Assembly: GCA_959600045.1 (NCBI GenBank)
Contig: CAUGKJ010000014.1
Span: 1 to 12,460, forward strand
Direction: 5' to 3'
DNA length: 12,460 nucleotides
Source: an uncultured Haemophilus sp.
Lineage (GTDB): Bacteria > Pseudomonadota > Gammaproteobacteria > Enterobacterales > Pasteurellaceae
Shown here: positions 1 through 7,199 of the stretch, piece after piece
How positions within the stretch are numbered: the first letter of the stretch is position 1
How the letters are laid out: each line of letters starts with the position of its first letter
The notes under the pieces: generated by a model
Told to the model about the DNA's origin: nothing
The model's database searches: none
The model's input: only the letters and a program-made list of their open reading frames with translations
Program-made: the position numbers and the translations under genes

Positions 1-583
1 TAATAGCTCGTTTCACTTGAACTTCATGGTAATCATAGTCTAATAATGAACCATCAAGATCAATTGCACTAATGCCCAGAATTCCAAAGTCTAACCGGAA
101 TTGCGAAATAAAATTAACCGTTGCCTCACCAATGATTCCACCATCCTTACGTAAGGAGCCACCTGCCATCGTAATATCAAAAGTTTCATTTTGGCGTAAT
201 AAATGAGCTGCATTGATATTATTTGTCACAATGCGTAACCGTTCATGGTTTAACAAGGCACTAGCTACCGCTTCAGGCGTGGTACCAATATCAATAAATA
301 AGGAGGCACCGTTTGGAATACGTTTTGCCACTTCGCGAGCAATGGCGCTTTTTTGAGAAGGGAAAAATTGTTTACGTTCAATGTAATCAGAGTTTTCTGC
401 GGTAGAAGAAGGAGCGGCACCACCATGATGACGACGAATTAAATCTTGTTCTGCAAGGATATTCAGATCGCGTCGAATAGTTTGAGGACTAACTTCCAGT
501 TCGATAACCAGTTCTTCTGTACTGGCATACCCTTTTAGCTTCACAAGCTCAATTATTTTCTGATGGCGTAATGATTGCTTCAT
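1..583 (-). CDS. glpR: GlpR, DeoR-family repressor of glycerol-3-phosphate metabolism (3' end cut by window)
   Basis: Represses glycerol and glycerol-3-phosphate catabolic genes; in E. coli glycerol-3-phosphate is the inducer. The frame runs open from an ATG at 581-583 to the left edge and gives the first 194 residues of a protein usually about 250 long. Residues 1-57 form the DeoR winged helix-turn-helix; the recognition helix contains SPQTIRRDLN (32-41), followed by the HHGGAA wing (52-57). The effector domain shows DIGTTPEAVA (98-107), NNIN (121-124) and GGIIGEAT (148-155), all very close to E. coli GlpR as I remember it, which separates it from other DeoR regulators. The start codon lies 21 bases after the glpG stop on the same strand, so the two are probably cotranscribed, as in the E. 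coli glpEGR cluster; no glpE is present here. The truncation is only the window edge. Confidence 0.93.
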   Translation of the reverse strand, partial: MKQSLRHQKIIELVKLKGYASTEELVIELEVSPQTIRRDLNILAEQDLIRRHHGGAAPSSTAENSDYIERKQFFPSQKSAIAREVAKRIPNGASLFIDIGTTPEAVASALLNHERLRIVTNNINAAHLLRQNETFDITMAGGSLRKDGGIIGEATVNFISQFRLDFGILGISAIDLDGSLLDYDYHEVQVKRAI

Positions 584-604
584 ATAAATGCCTATAAATT
601 TGAA

Positions 605-1231
605 TTAGCTAAACGATTTAGCCTTAATTTTACTCTGCAGAAATCCCCAAACTAATCCTAAGATAAAGCCTGAAATGTGAGCAGCGTTCCCTATATTAAT
701 ACCAAAAAGCGGACTAATAAAGCCAAATACAAGCCCTACCAGTAACATTGTAAAAAAGCCTTCTGGTAAGTCAAAACTATGCGGGTGCAATTTGTCCACC
801 ACCAACACATAACCTAACACGGCATAAACCACACCAGATAGCCCGAAAAAGGCGGGACCGGTAAAATAATTCTGTACCGCGCCACTCACTGCAGCAGAGA
901 CTAAAACTAATAATAAAAAATGGAGAGAACCAAATCGACGTTCAATCGCGCCACCGAATAACCAAAACCACGAAAGGTTAAATAAAATATGCGGTACCGA
1001 CAAATGAACAATAGCATGAGTGAAATAACGCCATATTTCCTGATCTTCCCAAGAATAAGCCGGATAATGGAATAAATCCATAATTGGCTCTTCAAATCCG
1101 ATATTCTGCAAGAGATAAATCAACGCGCAAAGTGCGGTCAAAATAAACGTAATTTTTTTCTTTCTTAATAGACGTTTCACCAATTTTCTCTCTTGAATCC
1201 CATCAGTTTCGCTACCAAATAAAGGCTGCAT
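605..1231 (-). CDS. glpG: GlpG, rhomboid intramembrane serine protease
   Basis: Inner-membrane protease that cleaves transmembrane segments; physiological substrates are poorly known. The 208-residue protein closely matches the compact H. influenzae GlpG, which lacks most of the cytoplasmic domain of E. coli GlpG. The catalytic serine is in GLSG (Ser132), the catalytic histidine is His185 in NAAHISG, and the conserved HxxxN is His81-Asn85. The WRYFTHAIVH stretch (67-76) is the usual rhomboid segment before that motif. About six hydrophobic helices are visible. The ATG at 1229-1231 is preceded by AAAGGA at good spacing. The N-terminus is about 16 residues longer than my recollection of the H. 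influenzae protein and is rich in Lys/Arg (15-26), so it should be cytoplasmic. The glpR gene follows on the same strand. An uptake signal lies inside the gene, encoding part of LTALCA. Confidence 0.95.
   Translation of the reverse strand: MQPLFGSETDGIQERKLVKRLLRKKKITFILTALCALIYLLQNIGFEEPIMDLFHYPAYSWEDQEIWRYFTHAIVHLSVPHILFNLSWFWLFGGAIERRFGSLHFLLLVLVSAAVSGAVQNYFTGPAFFGLSGVVYAVLGYVLVVDKLHPHSFDLPEGFFTMLLVGLVFGFISPLFGINIGNAAHISGFILGLVWGFLQSKIKAKSFS
1130..1138 (+). repeat. DNA uptake signal sequence (USS) within glpG
   Basis: Perfect AAGTGCGGT core followed by CAAAATAAACG and a T-rich run, matching the extended H. influenzae-type USS. On the glpG strand it is read as Thr-Ala-Leu. Confidence 0.93.
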
Positions 1232-1280
1232 TTGCTATATTCCTTTTTCATTTAATTTTGTTCATCATATAAGGTTCATT

Positions 1281-1598
1281 ATGAAAAAACAAACTATGCC
1301 GACAGGATTTAGTGGCTTCGCTTGGGGAATTGCGGCATTTTGTTTACCTATTTTACTTTGGCCTATGGCTTCTTTGCTTTCCACGGCTTTTGTGAAAAAT
1401 CCTACACTGAGCGATTTTCAGATCGATCTTTTCTCGATTATCTTTTGGGTTTACCCCTTTGTTTTGGTTTTGATTGCGCGTTTGCTTTATAAATTGCATC
1501 AGCATAAACCAAAACTCGCCGTAAAATTATTACTGCTAAGTGCGGTCATTTTTTACGTCGTTTTAATCTCAGTTTGCTACATTGGGTTTAACGCTTAA
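1281..1598 (+). CDS. Small three-helix membrane protein, DUF5389-like, function unknown
   Basis: A 105-residue, very hydrophobic protein with three likely membrane helices at about 12-36, 51-70 and 82-102, and short basic stretches (KKQ at the N-terminus, KLHQHKPK at 71-78) that suggest orientation. No catalytic motif is visible. I believe it belongs to the small Pasteurellaceae membrane family annotated as DUF5389, but this is recollection rather than a search. The ATG at 1281 has AAGG seven to ten bases upstream, and a clear terminator follows the stop, so it is a real monocistronic gene. It diverges from glpG across 49 bases, so the two promoters must nearly overlap. An uptake signal in frame encodes Leu-Ser-Ala-Val (86-89) inside the third helix. 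No function can be assigned. Confidence 0.8.
   Translation: MKKQTMPTGFSGFAWGIAAFCLPILLWPMASLLSTAFVKNPTLSDFQIDLFSIIFWVYPFVLVLIARLLYKLHQHKPKLAVKLLLLSAVIFYVVLISVCYIGFNA
1538..1546 (+). repeat. USS within the small membrane protein gene
   Basis: Perfect AAGTGCGGT followed by CATTTTTTACGTCGTTTT, an excellent extended USS. In frame it contributes to Leu-Ser-Ala-Val in a membrane helix. Confidence 0.93.
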
Positions 1599-1616
1599 AA
1601 ATATAACAAACAACAA

Positions 1617-1640
1617 AAAAGGGAGCTTTCGCTCCCTTTT
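1617..1640. terminator. Bidirectional intrinsic terminator between the DUF5389-like gene and pgdx
   Basis: AAAAGGGAGC, loop TTTC, then GCTCCCTTTT: a perfect 10-bp stem with T-runs on both strands (TTTT on plus, TTTTTT on minus). It sits between two convergent genes (stops at 1598 and 1693) and can end both transcripts. Confidence 0.9.
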
Positions 1641-1692
1641 ACATTATGTTCCTAACAATCAAAAATATAAAAAATTCCTACCTAGCAATTAA

Positions 1693-2418
1693 TTATGCAA
1701 AGTATTTTTCCAAATCGTCGCTACCGCCGATGTGTTTACCACCAATAAATACTTGTGGAACAGTCGAACGACCAGAAACCGCACGTACACTCACGATTGT
1801 TGCATCGTGACCTAATACGATTTCTTCAAAGCTTAAACCTTTATCGCGTAAAAGCTGTTTTGCTTTCGCACAATATGGGCAACCAGGTTTAGTGAAGATT
1901 GAGATTGATTCTTGCACTTGGTAATTTGGTGCAATGTATTTCAACATGGTATCTGCATCTGATACTTTAAATGGATCGCCTGGTTCATTTGGTTCGATAA
2001 ACATTTTTTCCACTACGCCATTTTTTACAAGCATAGAATAACGCCAAGAACGTTTACCAAAACCTAAATCATCTTTTCCGACTAACATGCCCATACCTTC
2101 GGTGAAGGTACCGTTACCATCCGGAATGAATTTTACGTTATGTGCTTCTTCTGCTTCTTTCCACGCATTCATAACGAATGTATCATTTACTGATACCACT
2201 AAAATATCATCTACACCATGTTGTTTAAACACTGGCGCAAGTTCGTTATAACGTGGTAAGTGAGAAGATGAACAAGTTGGCGTGAACGCACCTGGTAATG
2301 AGAAAACAACAACAGTTTTGTTATCAAATAATTCAGATGTGGTTACATCAACCCATTGATCACCTTGACGAGTACGGAATGTAACTTGTGGGACTTTTTT
2401 TCCTTCCATATTAGACAT
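1693..2418 (-). CDS. Hybrid peroxiredoxin-glutaredoxin (PGdx)
   Basis: Reduces hydrogen peroxide and alkyl hydroperoxides with glutathione, the fused glutaredoxin domain recycling the peroxiredoxin. The 241-residue protein has a Prx5-type domain (about 1-165) with peroxidatic Cys49 in PGAFTPTCS, then a glutaredoxin domain (about 170-241) with the CPYC active site (Cys180, Cys183), the cis-proline motif TVPQVF (219-224) and GGSDD. These three cysteine positions agree with the characterised H. influenzae enzyme. The ATG at 2416-2418 is preceded by AGAGGAG at 7 bases; Met4 is a possible but weaker start. It is transcribed divergently from oxyR, whose product is the likely activator, and a sigma-70-like promoter with a candidate OxyR site lies in the gap. 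Cytosolic. No oddities seen. Confidence 0.96.
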   Translation of the reverse strand: MSNMEGKKVPQVTFRTRQGDQWVDVTTSELFDNKTVVVFSLPGAFTPTCSSSHLPRYNELAPVFKQHGVDDILVVSVNDTFVMNAWKEAEEAHNVKFIPDGNGTFTEGMGMLVGKDDLGFGKRSWRYSMLVKNGVVEKMFIEPNEPGDPFKVSDADTMLKYIAPNYQVQESISIFTKPGCPYCAKAKQLLRDKGLSFEEIVLGHDATIVSVRAVSGRSTVPQVFIGGKHIGGSDDLEKYFA

Positions 2419-2469
2419 AATGTGTCTCCTCTGTGAGTTAAATGAATTTGCCTTAAAAACTTGATAGGC

Positions 2470-2499
2470 ATTATAGAAAGTTTTGTGATATAGTTACAA
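2470..2499 (-). promoter_or_regulatory. Predicted sigma-70 promoter of pgdx
   Basis: On the minus strand TTGTAA (2499-2494), an 18-base spacer and a perfect TATAAT (2475-2470). Transcription would begin near 2463 and leave a leader of about 45 bases. Inferred from sequence only. Confidence 0.6.
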
Positions 2500-2526
2500 T
2501 CAATTAATTCTATCCTTTTAATTGAC
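2490..2526. promoter_or_regulatory. Candidate OxyR operator between pgdx and oxyR
   Basis: The first half, ATAGTTACAATCAAT (2490-2504), matches 9 of 10 fixed positions of the OxyR half-operator ATAGntnnnanCTAT. After the expected 7-base spacer, the second half (2512-2526) matches about 5 of 10. The good half covers the -35 element of the predicted pgdx promoter, and the site ends about 23 bases before the oxyR start, so one site could both activate pgdx and repress oxyR, as OxyR does in other bacteria. Confidence 0.45.
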
Positions 2527-2549
2527 ATATTCTATAAAGTGAGAACCCT

Positions 2550-3455
2550 ATGAATATTCGTGATTTAGAATACTTAGTTGCCCTTTCTGAATTCAAACAC
2601 TTCCGTCGTGCAGCGGATTCTTGCAATGTTAGCCAACCGACTTTAAGTGGTCAAATCCGCAAACTCGAAGATGAGTTAGGCATCATTTTACTTGAACGTA
2701 CTAGCCGTAAAGTGCTCTTCACACAATCGGGTATGTTACTTGTTGAGCAAGCTCGCACTGTATTACGTGAAGTAAAATTACTTAAAGAAATGGCTAGCAA
2801 TCAAGGTAAAGAAATGACCGGTCCATTACACATCGGACTCATCCCTACTGTTGGCCCTTATCTACTTCCTTACATTGTACCAACATTAAAAGAAACTTTC
2901 CCAGATTTAGAAATTTTTCTTTACGAAGCTCAAACGCATCAACTATTAGAGCAATTAGAAACAGGTCGCTTAGATTGCGCAATTGTGGCTCGCGTACCCG
3001 AAACGGAAGCCTTTATCGAAGTACCCATTTTTGATGAAAAAATGTTGCTTGCTGTTTCAGAAGAACATCCATGGGCTTCAGAAAGCAAAATTGCCATGAA
3101 TACCCTAAAAGGGCAAGAAATGCTCATGTTAGATGATGGGCACTGCTTACGTAATCAAGCACTGGATTATTGTTTTACAGCAGGTGCGAAAGAAGACTCT
3201 CACTTCCAAGCGACGAGTCTAGAAACTTTACGCAATATGGTGGCAGCTAATGCAGGTATTACCTTTATGCCAGAACTTGCTGTATTAAATGAAGGCACAC
3301 GTAAAGGCGTAAAATATATTCCTTGTCATTCACCAGAACCCGCTCGTACTATTGCGCTTGTTTACCGTCCAGGCTCTCCGTTACGTAATCGTTACGAACG
3401 CGTTGCAAATGCGATCAGTGAACAAGTTAAATCAATTTTAGCGAATAAAAAATAA
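2550..3455 (+). CDS. oxyR: OxyR, hydrogen peroxide-sensing LysR-family regulator
   Basis: Activates peroxide-defence genes when H2O2 forms a disulfide in its sensor domain. The 301-residue protein starts with a LysR helix-turn-helix (about 1-60, with FRRAADSCNVSQPTLSGQI) and has both redox cysteines, Cys199 and Cys208, in GHCLRNQALDYC, numbered exactly as in E. coli OxyR. The periplasmic-binding-like effector domain (about 90-295) contains the conserved HIGLIPTVGPYLLP segment. The ATG at 2550 has a modest GTGAGAA upstream. Its neighbour pgdx is divergent and a probable target; fabR follows 25 bases downstream and may be cotranscribed. In E. coli sthA lies between oxyR and fabR; here it is absent. 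Autorepression is likely from the shared intergenic region, but this is inference. Confidence 0.97.
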   Translation: MNIRDLEYLVALSEFKHFRRAADSCNVSQPTLSGQIRKLEDELGIILLERTSRKVLFTQSGMLLVEQARTVLREVKLLKEMASNQGKEMTGPLHIGLIPTVGPYLLPYIVPTLKETFPDLEIFLYEAQTHQLLEQLETGRLDCAIVARVPETEAFIEVPIFDEKMLLAVSEEHPWASESKIAMNTLKGQEMLMLDDGHCLRNQALDYCFTAGAKEDSHFQATSLETLRNMVAANAGITFMPELAVLNEGTRKGVKYIPCHSPEPARTIALVYRPGSPLRNRYERVANAISEQVKSILANKK

Positions 3456-3480
3456 TTCATCATAGACTGAGGAAAACCAA

Positions 3481-4104
3481 ATGGCAGGCGTTCGAGCAAT
3501 TCAAAAAGAAAAAACCCGTCGAGCCTTAATTGACGCCGCGTTCAATCAGTTGAGTGCAGAAAAAAGCTTTTCTAATTTAAGTTTACGTGAAGTTGCGCGT
3601 GAAGCAGGCATTGCACCAACTTCTTTCTATCGCCACTTTAGCGATATGGATGAGCTCGGATTAGAAATGGTTGATGAGGCTGGCTTAACGCTTCGCCAAT
3701 TAATGCGCCAAGCGCGTAAACGCATTGATGCCGGCGGCAGTGTGATCCGCGTATCCGTGGAAACCTTTTTTGAATTTATCACTCACAGCACTAACGTGTT
3801 CCGTTTGCTCTTACGTGAAAGTTCGGGCACATCTCAAGCTTTCCGTACCGCAGCCGCTCGTGAAATCAAACACTTTGTCGATGAATTAGCTGAGTACATT
3901 GCGAAGAAAAATCACTACTCTCAATATGTCTCTTATGTACAAGCAGAAGGCATGGTAACCATCGTATTCACGGCGGGCTCTAATGCCTTAGATATGACCA
4001 AAGCTGAACAAGATTTGTTAAAAGAACGCGTTATCTTACAGCTTCGCATGCTTGCTAAAGGTGGTGACTTCGCTGCGCATAAAGAAAAAATGATGCGAAA
4101 ATAG
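3481..4104 (+). CDS. fabR: FabR, TetR-family repressor of unsaturated fatty acid synthesis
   Basis: Represses fabA/fabB in response to the unsaturated-to-saturated acyl chain balance, by analogy with E. coli. The 207-residue protein has a TetR helix-turn-helix at about 10-55, including [21 protein letters not shown] (33-53), nearly identical to the E. coli FabR sequence as I remember it. The C-terminal ligand domain keeps the family segments [18 protein letters not shown] and [15 protein letters not shown]. The ATG at 3481 has GAGGAAAA upstream, and the protein begins at the [14 protein letters not shown] equivalent of E. coli. It lies 25 bases after oxyR with no terminator between them, so it probably shares that transcript. 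It ends at a bidirectional terminator facing the e(P4) gene. Confidence 0.93.
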   Translation: MAGVRAIQKEKTRRALIDAAFNQLSAEKSFSNLSLREVAREAGIAPTSFYRHFSDMDELGLEMVDEAGLTLRQLMRQARKRIDAGGSVIRVSVETFFEFITHSTNVFRLLLRESSGTSQAFRTAAAREIKHFVDELAEYIAKKNHYSQYVSYVQAEGMVTIVFTAGSNALDMTKAEQDLLKERVILQLRMLAKGGDFAAHKEKMMRK

Positions 4105-4113
4105 ACCGCACTT
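4105..4113 (-). repeat. USS directly after the fabR stop
   Basis: ACCGCACTT on plus, i.e. AAGTGCGGT on minus, starting at the base after the fabR stop codon. The minus-strand continuation CTATTTTCGCATCATTTTTT fits the extended USS. It is not part of the nearby terminator stem. Confidence 0.93.
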
Positions 4114-4127
4114 TTCGACTAAAACAA

Positions 4128-4151
4128 AACACCCGCATCTCTGCGGGTGTT
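4128..4151. terminator. Bidirectional terminator between fabR and the e(P4) gene
   Basis: AACACCCGCA, loop TCTC, TGCGGGTGTT: a perfect 10-bp stem. On the minus strand it is followed by TTGTTTT (good for the e(P4) gene); on plus by GCTTTAT (weaker). The two flanking genes converge here. Confidence 0.88.
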
Positions 4152-4171
4152 GCTTTATCTAAAAAAGGGAA

Positions 4172-5005
<834 letters not shown>

Positions 5006-5030
5006 TTAAAAAGTCATAATGACAGGCAAA

Positions 5031-5039
5031 AGTATAACA
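5031..5039 (-). promoter_or_regulatory. Predicted extended -10 promoter of the e(P4) gene
   Basis: Minus strand TGTTATACT, i.e. TGn plus TATACT, with no recognisable -35 at 17 bases upstream. Transcription would start near 5024, 34 bases before the ATG. Absence of a -35 fits an activator-dependent promoter. Confidence 0.5.
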
Positions 5040-5087
5040 AGCCTATTTGGGCAGTGACTATGGGTTTATCAAACTTTATAACTAATT

Positions 5088-5103
5088 TGTGAGATAGATC
5101 ACA
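5088..5103. promoter_or_regulatory. CRP (cAMP receptor protein) binding site
   Basis: TGTGA-GATAGA-TCACA: both half-sites are perfect and the flanks are AT-rich (ATT before, TTT after). It has the canonical TGTGA form (CRP-N), not the TGCGA form of competence CRP-S sites. Its centre (5095.5) falls 71.5 bases upstream of the predicted e(P4) start, a standard class I activation distance. It is also about 146 bases upstream of the ftsB start codon, so the target is inferred. Confidence 0.8.
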
Positions 5104-5166
5104 TTTTTCATTTTGAATCTATCTAACAAGCCCGATGAAATCATTTCAAAAATCATCTTATTTTTA

Positions 5167-5175
5167 ACCGCACTT
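5167..5175 (-). repeat. USS in the gap upstream of ftsB
   Basis: ACCGCACTT on plus; the minus-strand continuation TAAAAATAAGATGATTTTT is an almost ideal extended USS. Not paired with an inverted copy, so no hairpin. Confidence 0.93.
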
Positions 5176-5241
5176 TTTCATCGCATTTCGCTGTATTTCA
5201 CGGTAAACTATCCCCAATTTTTCAGAAATAATAGGTAATTT

Positions 5242-5520
5242 ATGCGTCTTTTCATTGGAATTTTAGTGGGTGTTCTCGTGCTATTTCAGTACGATCTTTG
5301 GTTTGGTAAAAACGGCTATTTTGACTACAAAGATGTGGCCGCTCAAATCAAAGAGAATAAAGCTGAAAATGAAAAGCTCTCACAAAGAAATCAAATGATT
5401 TCCGCCGAAATTCAAGGATTAACAAAAGGCTTTGAATCTATTGAAGAGCGTGCACGCATGAGTCATGATATGGTCAAACCAAACGAAGTGTTCTATCACA
5501 TCGTCAAAGAGCATAAATAA
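5242..5520 (+). CDS. ftsB: FtsB, divisome protein
   Basis: Bitopic inner-membrane protein that forms the FtsQ-FtsL-FtsB complex and helps activate septal wall synthesis. The 92-residue product has a short cytoplasmic start, one membrane helix (about 3-19, [17 protein letters not shown]), then a periplasmic coiled coil (about 30-65, rich in Glu, Lys, Asn and Leu) and the family's C-terminal segment ending in [18 protein letters not shown]. The GKNGYFDY motif (23-30) just after the membrane helix is typical. It is slightly shorter than the E. coli protein (about 103 residues). The ATG at 5242 has a moderate TAGGTAA upstream. Its stop overlaps the ispD start by one base (TAATG), the same ftsB-ispD-ispF order as in E. 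coli. Confidence 0.95.
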   Translation: MRLFIGILVGVLVLFQYDLWFGKNGYFDYKDVAAQIKENKAENEKLSQRNQMISAEIQGLTKGFESIEERARMSHDMVKPNEVFYHIVKEHK

Positions 5521-6203
5521 TGAGCCGCGAAATTATTGCCGTCATTCCTGCTGCAGGCGTTGGAAGCCGTATGCAAGCAAACAAACCGAAGCAATATCTG
5601 AAAATCCGAGACAAGACGATTCTGGAACATACGCTCTCAGTCATTCTATCCCATCCTGCAATCAATCACGTTATCCTTGCGGTGGGAAAAAATGATCCCT
5701 ATCTTTCTGAAATTACCTTATTCCCTCATCAAAACATCACCCTCGTTGAAGGGGGAGAAACACGCGCTGAGTCAGTTCTAAATGGACTCAACGCAATCAA
5801 AAATGACCATGCTTGGGTGTTGGTGCATGATGCAGCCAGACCTTGTTTAACCCATCAAGATTTAGATAAATTGCTCCAAATCGATGATGAGCAAGGTGCT
5901 ATTTTAGCTATTCCAGCGGTCGATACGATTAAACGCGCGAATAAACAACAAAATATTATTAAAACAGAAGATCGCTCAGAACTTTGGCTTGCTCAGACGC
6001 CTCAATTTTTCCGTTGCGATCTATTAAGAAATGCACTTAAACAGGGGCTTTCTCAAGGCGCTAATATTACAGATGAAGCCTCTGCGATGGAACTTGCCGG
6101 ATTTCAACCGCACTTAGTCGCAGGACGAAGTGATAATATTAAAGTCACGCGTCCAGAAGATTTAGCTTTAGCCGAATTTTATTTAACAAGGAAAACGCTA
6201 TGA
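5520..6203 (+). CDS. ispD: IspD, 2-C-methyl-D-erythritol 4-phosphate cytidylyltransferase
   Basis: Third enzyme of the MEP pathway; joins CTP and MEP to give CDP-ME. At 227 residues it has the expected length. The nucleotide-binding loop is PAAGVGSRM (10-18) with Arg17, followed by KPKQYL (22-27) with Lys24, equivalents of the catalytic Arg and Lys of the E. coli enzyme. VHDAARP (102-108), PAVDTIK (132-138), TDEASAME (184-191) and [10 protein letters not shown] (206-215) are also conserved. The start overlaps the ftsB stop by one base and the end overlaps the ispF start by four bases (ATGA), so all three genes should be translationally coupled. An uptake signal in the gene encodes part of QPHLV (196-200). 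Confidence 0.97.
   Translation: MSREIIAVIPAAGVGSRMQANKPKQYLKIRDKTILEHTLSVILSHPAINHVILAVGKNDPYLSEITLFPHQNITLVEGGETRAESVLNGLNAIKNDHAWVLVHDAARPCLTHQDLDKLLQIDDEQGAILAIPAVDTIKRANKQQNIIKTEDRSELWLAQTPQFFRCDLLRNALKQGLSQGANITDEASAMELAGFQPHLVAGRSDNIKVTRPEDLALAEFYLTRKTL
6107..6115 (-). repeat. USS within ispD
   Basis: ACCGCACTT on plus. The core is perfect but the minus-strand flank (TGAAATCCGGCAAGTTCC) matches the AT-rich extension less well than the other copies, as expected where coding constraint applies. Confidence 0.85.
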
Positions 6204-6676
6204 TACGAATCGGACATGGGTTTGATGTTCATGCCTTTGGTGAAGATCGCCCTTTAATTATTGGTGGCGTTGAAGTGCCTTACCACACTGGGTTTATTGC
6301 CCATTCTGATGGTGATGTCGCCTTACATGCCTTAACAGATGCTTTATTAGGTGCAGTAGCATTAGGCGATATTGGTAAACTCTTCCCTGATACCGATATG
6401 CAATATAAAAATGCAGATAGCCGTGTTTTATTACGAGAAGCATTCCGCCAAATACAAGCAAAAGGCTATAAGGTCGGTAATGTGGATGTAACCATTATTG
6501 CTCAAGCCCCTAAAATGCGTCCTCATATCGATGCAATGCGAGCGAAAATTGCGGAAGATTTACATTGTGATATTGAGCAAGTCAACGTGAAAGCAACCAC
6601 AACAGAAAAACTTGGCTTTACAGGCCGAAGTGAAGGTATTGCTTGCGAGGCTGTCGCATTATTATTAAAAGCTTAA
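6200..6676 (+). CDS. ispF: IspF, 2-C-methyl-D-erythritol 2,4-cyclodiphosphate synthase
   Basis: Makes MEcPP from CDP-ME 2-phosphate, releasing CMP, as a homotrimer with one metal site per subunit. The 158-residue protein has the family's normal length. Metal ligands are visible as Asp9 and His11 in GHGFDVH and His43 in HSDGDVALH. The family segments ALTDALLGA (44-52), [11 protein letters not shown] (56-66) and the CDP-binding [13 protein letters not shown] (131-143) are intact. The ATG at 6200 has AAGGAAA upstream and overlaps the end of ispD. A strong terminator follows, ending the ftsB-ispD-ispF operon. The intermediate enzyme IspE is not encoded here. Confidence 0.98.
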   Translation: MIRIGHGFDVHAFGEDRPLIIGGVEVPYHTGFIAHSDGDVALHALTDALLGAVALGDIGKLFPDTDMQYKNADSRVLLREAFRQIQAKGYKVGNVDVTIIAQAPKMRPHIDAMRAKIAEDLHCDIEQVNVKATTTEKLGFTGRSEGIACEAVALLLKA

Positions 6677-6690
6677 ATTTTAGGTAAAAG

Positions 6691-6717
6691 AAAAGGTTGG
6701 TAAAATACCAACCTTTT
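6691..6717. terminator. Bidirectional terminator between ispF and mscL
   Basis: AAAAGGTTGGTA, loop AAA, TACCAACCTTTT: a perfect 12-bp stem, with TTTTTT on the plus strand and TTTTCTTTT on the minus strand. It lies between the convergent stops at 6676 and 6735. Confidence 0.92.
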
Positions 6718-6734
6718 TTATTTGGATTAAATTC

Positions 6735-7121
6735 TTATTGTTTTTTTAATAAATCGCGAATTTCAGTAAGTAACTCTTCTTGTGAAGGACCTTTTACTTC
6801 TTCTACTGGTTTTTTCACTTTGTTGATACCTTTGATCATCATGAAGATTGCGAATGCAATGATGATGAAATCAAAGACGTTTTGAATAAATACACCGTAG
6901 TTTAATGTTACTGCTGGGGTTTCACCTACTGCTTCTGCTAACGTGATTTTTAAATCTTTGAAATCTACGCCACCAGTTAAAATACCTAATACAGGCATTA
7001 CTACGTCACCGACAAGTGAACTTACGATTTTACCAAAAGCACCACCGATGATCACACCGACTGCCATATCTACTACGTTGCCGCGCATTGCGAATTCGCG
7101 GAATTCTTTAAGAAAGCTCAT
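6735..7121 (-). CDS. mscL: MscL, large-conductance mechanosensitive channel
   Basis: Homopentameric inner-membrane channel that opens under membrane tension and releases solutes during hypo-osmotic shock. The 128-residue protein (E. coli 136) starts with the amphipathic [14 protein letters not shown], then TM1 (about 15-45, with [18 protein letters not shown]), a periplasmic loop, TM2 (about 76-98, [20 protein letters not shown]) and a C-terminal helix [14 protein letters not shown] (115-128). The ATG at 7119-7121 has AAAGGAAA upstream. It follows trkA by 78 bases rather than overlapping it, and a promoter is predicted in that gap, so it can be expressed independently of the upstream operon. 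The trkA-mscL linkage is also seen in E. coli. Confidence 0.97.
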   Translation of the reverse strand: MSFLKEFREFAMRGNVVDMAVGVIIGGAFGKIVSSLVGDVVMPVLGILTGGVDFKDLKITLAEAVGETPAVTLNYGVFIQNVFDFIIIAFAIFMMIKGINKVKKPVEEVKGPSQEELLTEIRDLLKKQ

Positions 7122-7164
7122 AAAATTTCCTTTTGTGTTGGTTTAAAAAATTAAAAGAGTGCGT

Positions 7165-7192
7165 ATTATAGATTTTCAGATTAAAAAGTAAA
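7165..7192 (-). promoter_or_regulatory. Predicted promoter of mscL
   Basis: Minus strand TTTACT (7192-7187), 16-base spacer, perfect TATAAT (7170-7165), located between the trkA stop and mscL. Start expected near 7158, a leader of about 37 bases. Inferred from sequence. Confidence 0.6.
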
Positions 7193-7199
7193 CTATTAT

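Noticed and set aside
2343..2528. A 61-residue minus-strand frame overlapping the pgdx start and intergenic region
   Set aside because: It lies out of frame over the pgdx 5' end and its promoter, has no family-like features, and the pgdx frame is clearly the real one.
2533..2538. TATAAA before oxyR considered as its -10 element
   Set aside because: The 17-base-upstream hexamer (CTATCC) is not -35-like and the start would fall only a few bases before the ATG, so the oxyR promoter is left unassigned.
5465..5695. A 76-residue frame across the ftsB-ispD junction
   Set aside because: It overlaps two well-recognised genes in another frame and has no features of its own.
5520..6676. Possible ispD-ispF fusion, as in some other bacteria
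   Set aside because: The ATGA overlap contains a genuine ispD stop, so the two proteins are separate.
6691..6717. Strong inverted repeat considered as a mobile-element end or small RNA
   Set aside because: It lies exactly between convergent stops with T-runs both ways, which fits a bidirectional terminator; there is no transposase or target duplication.
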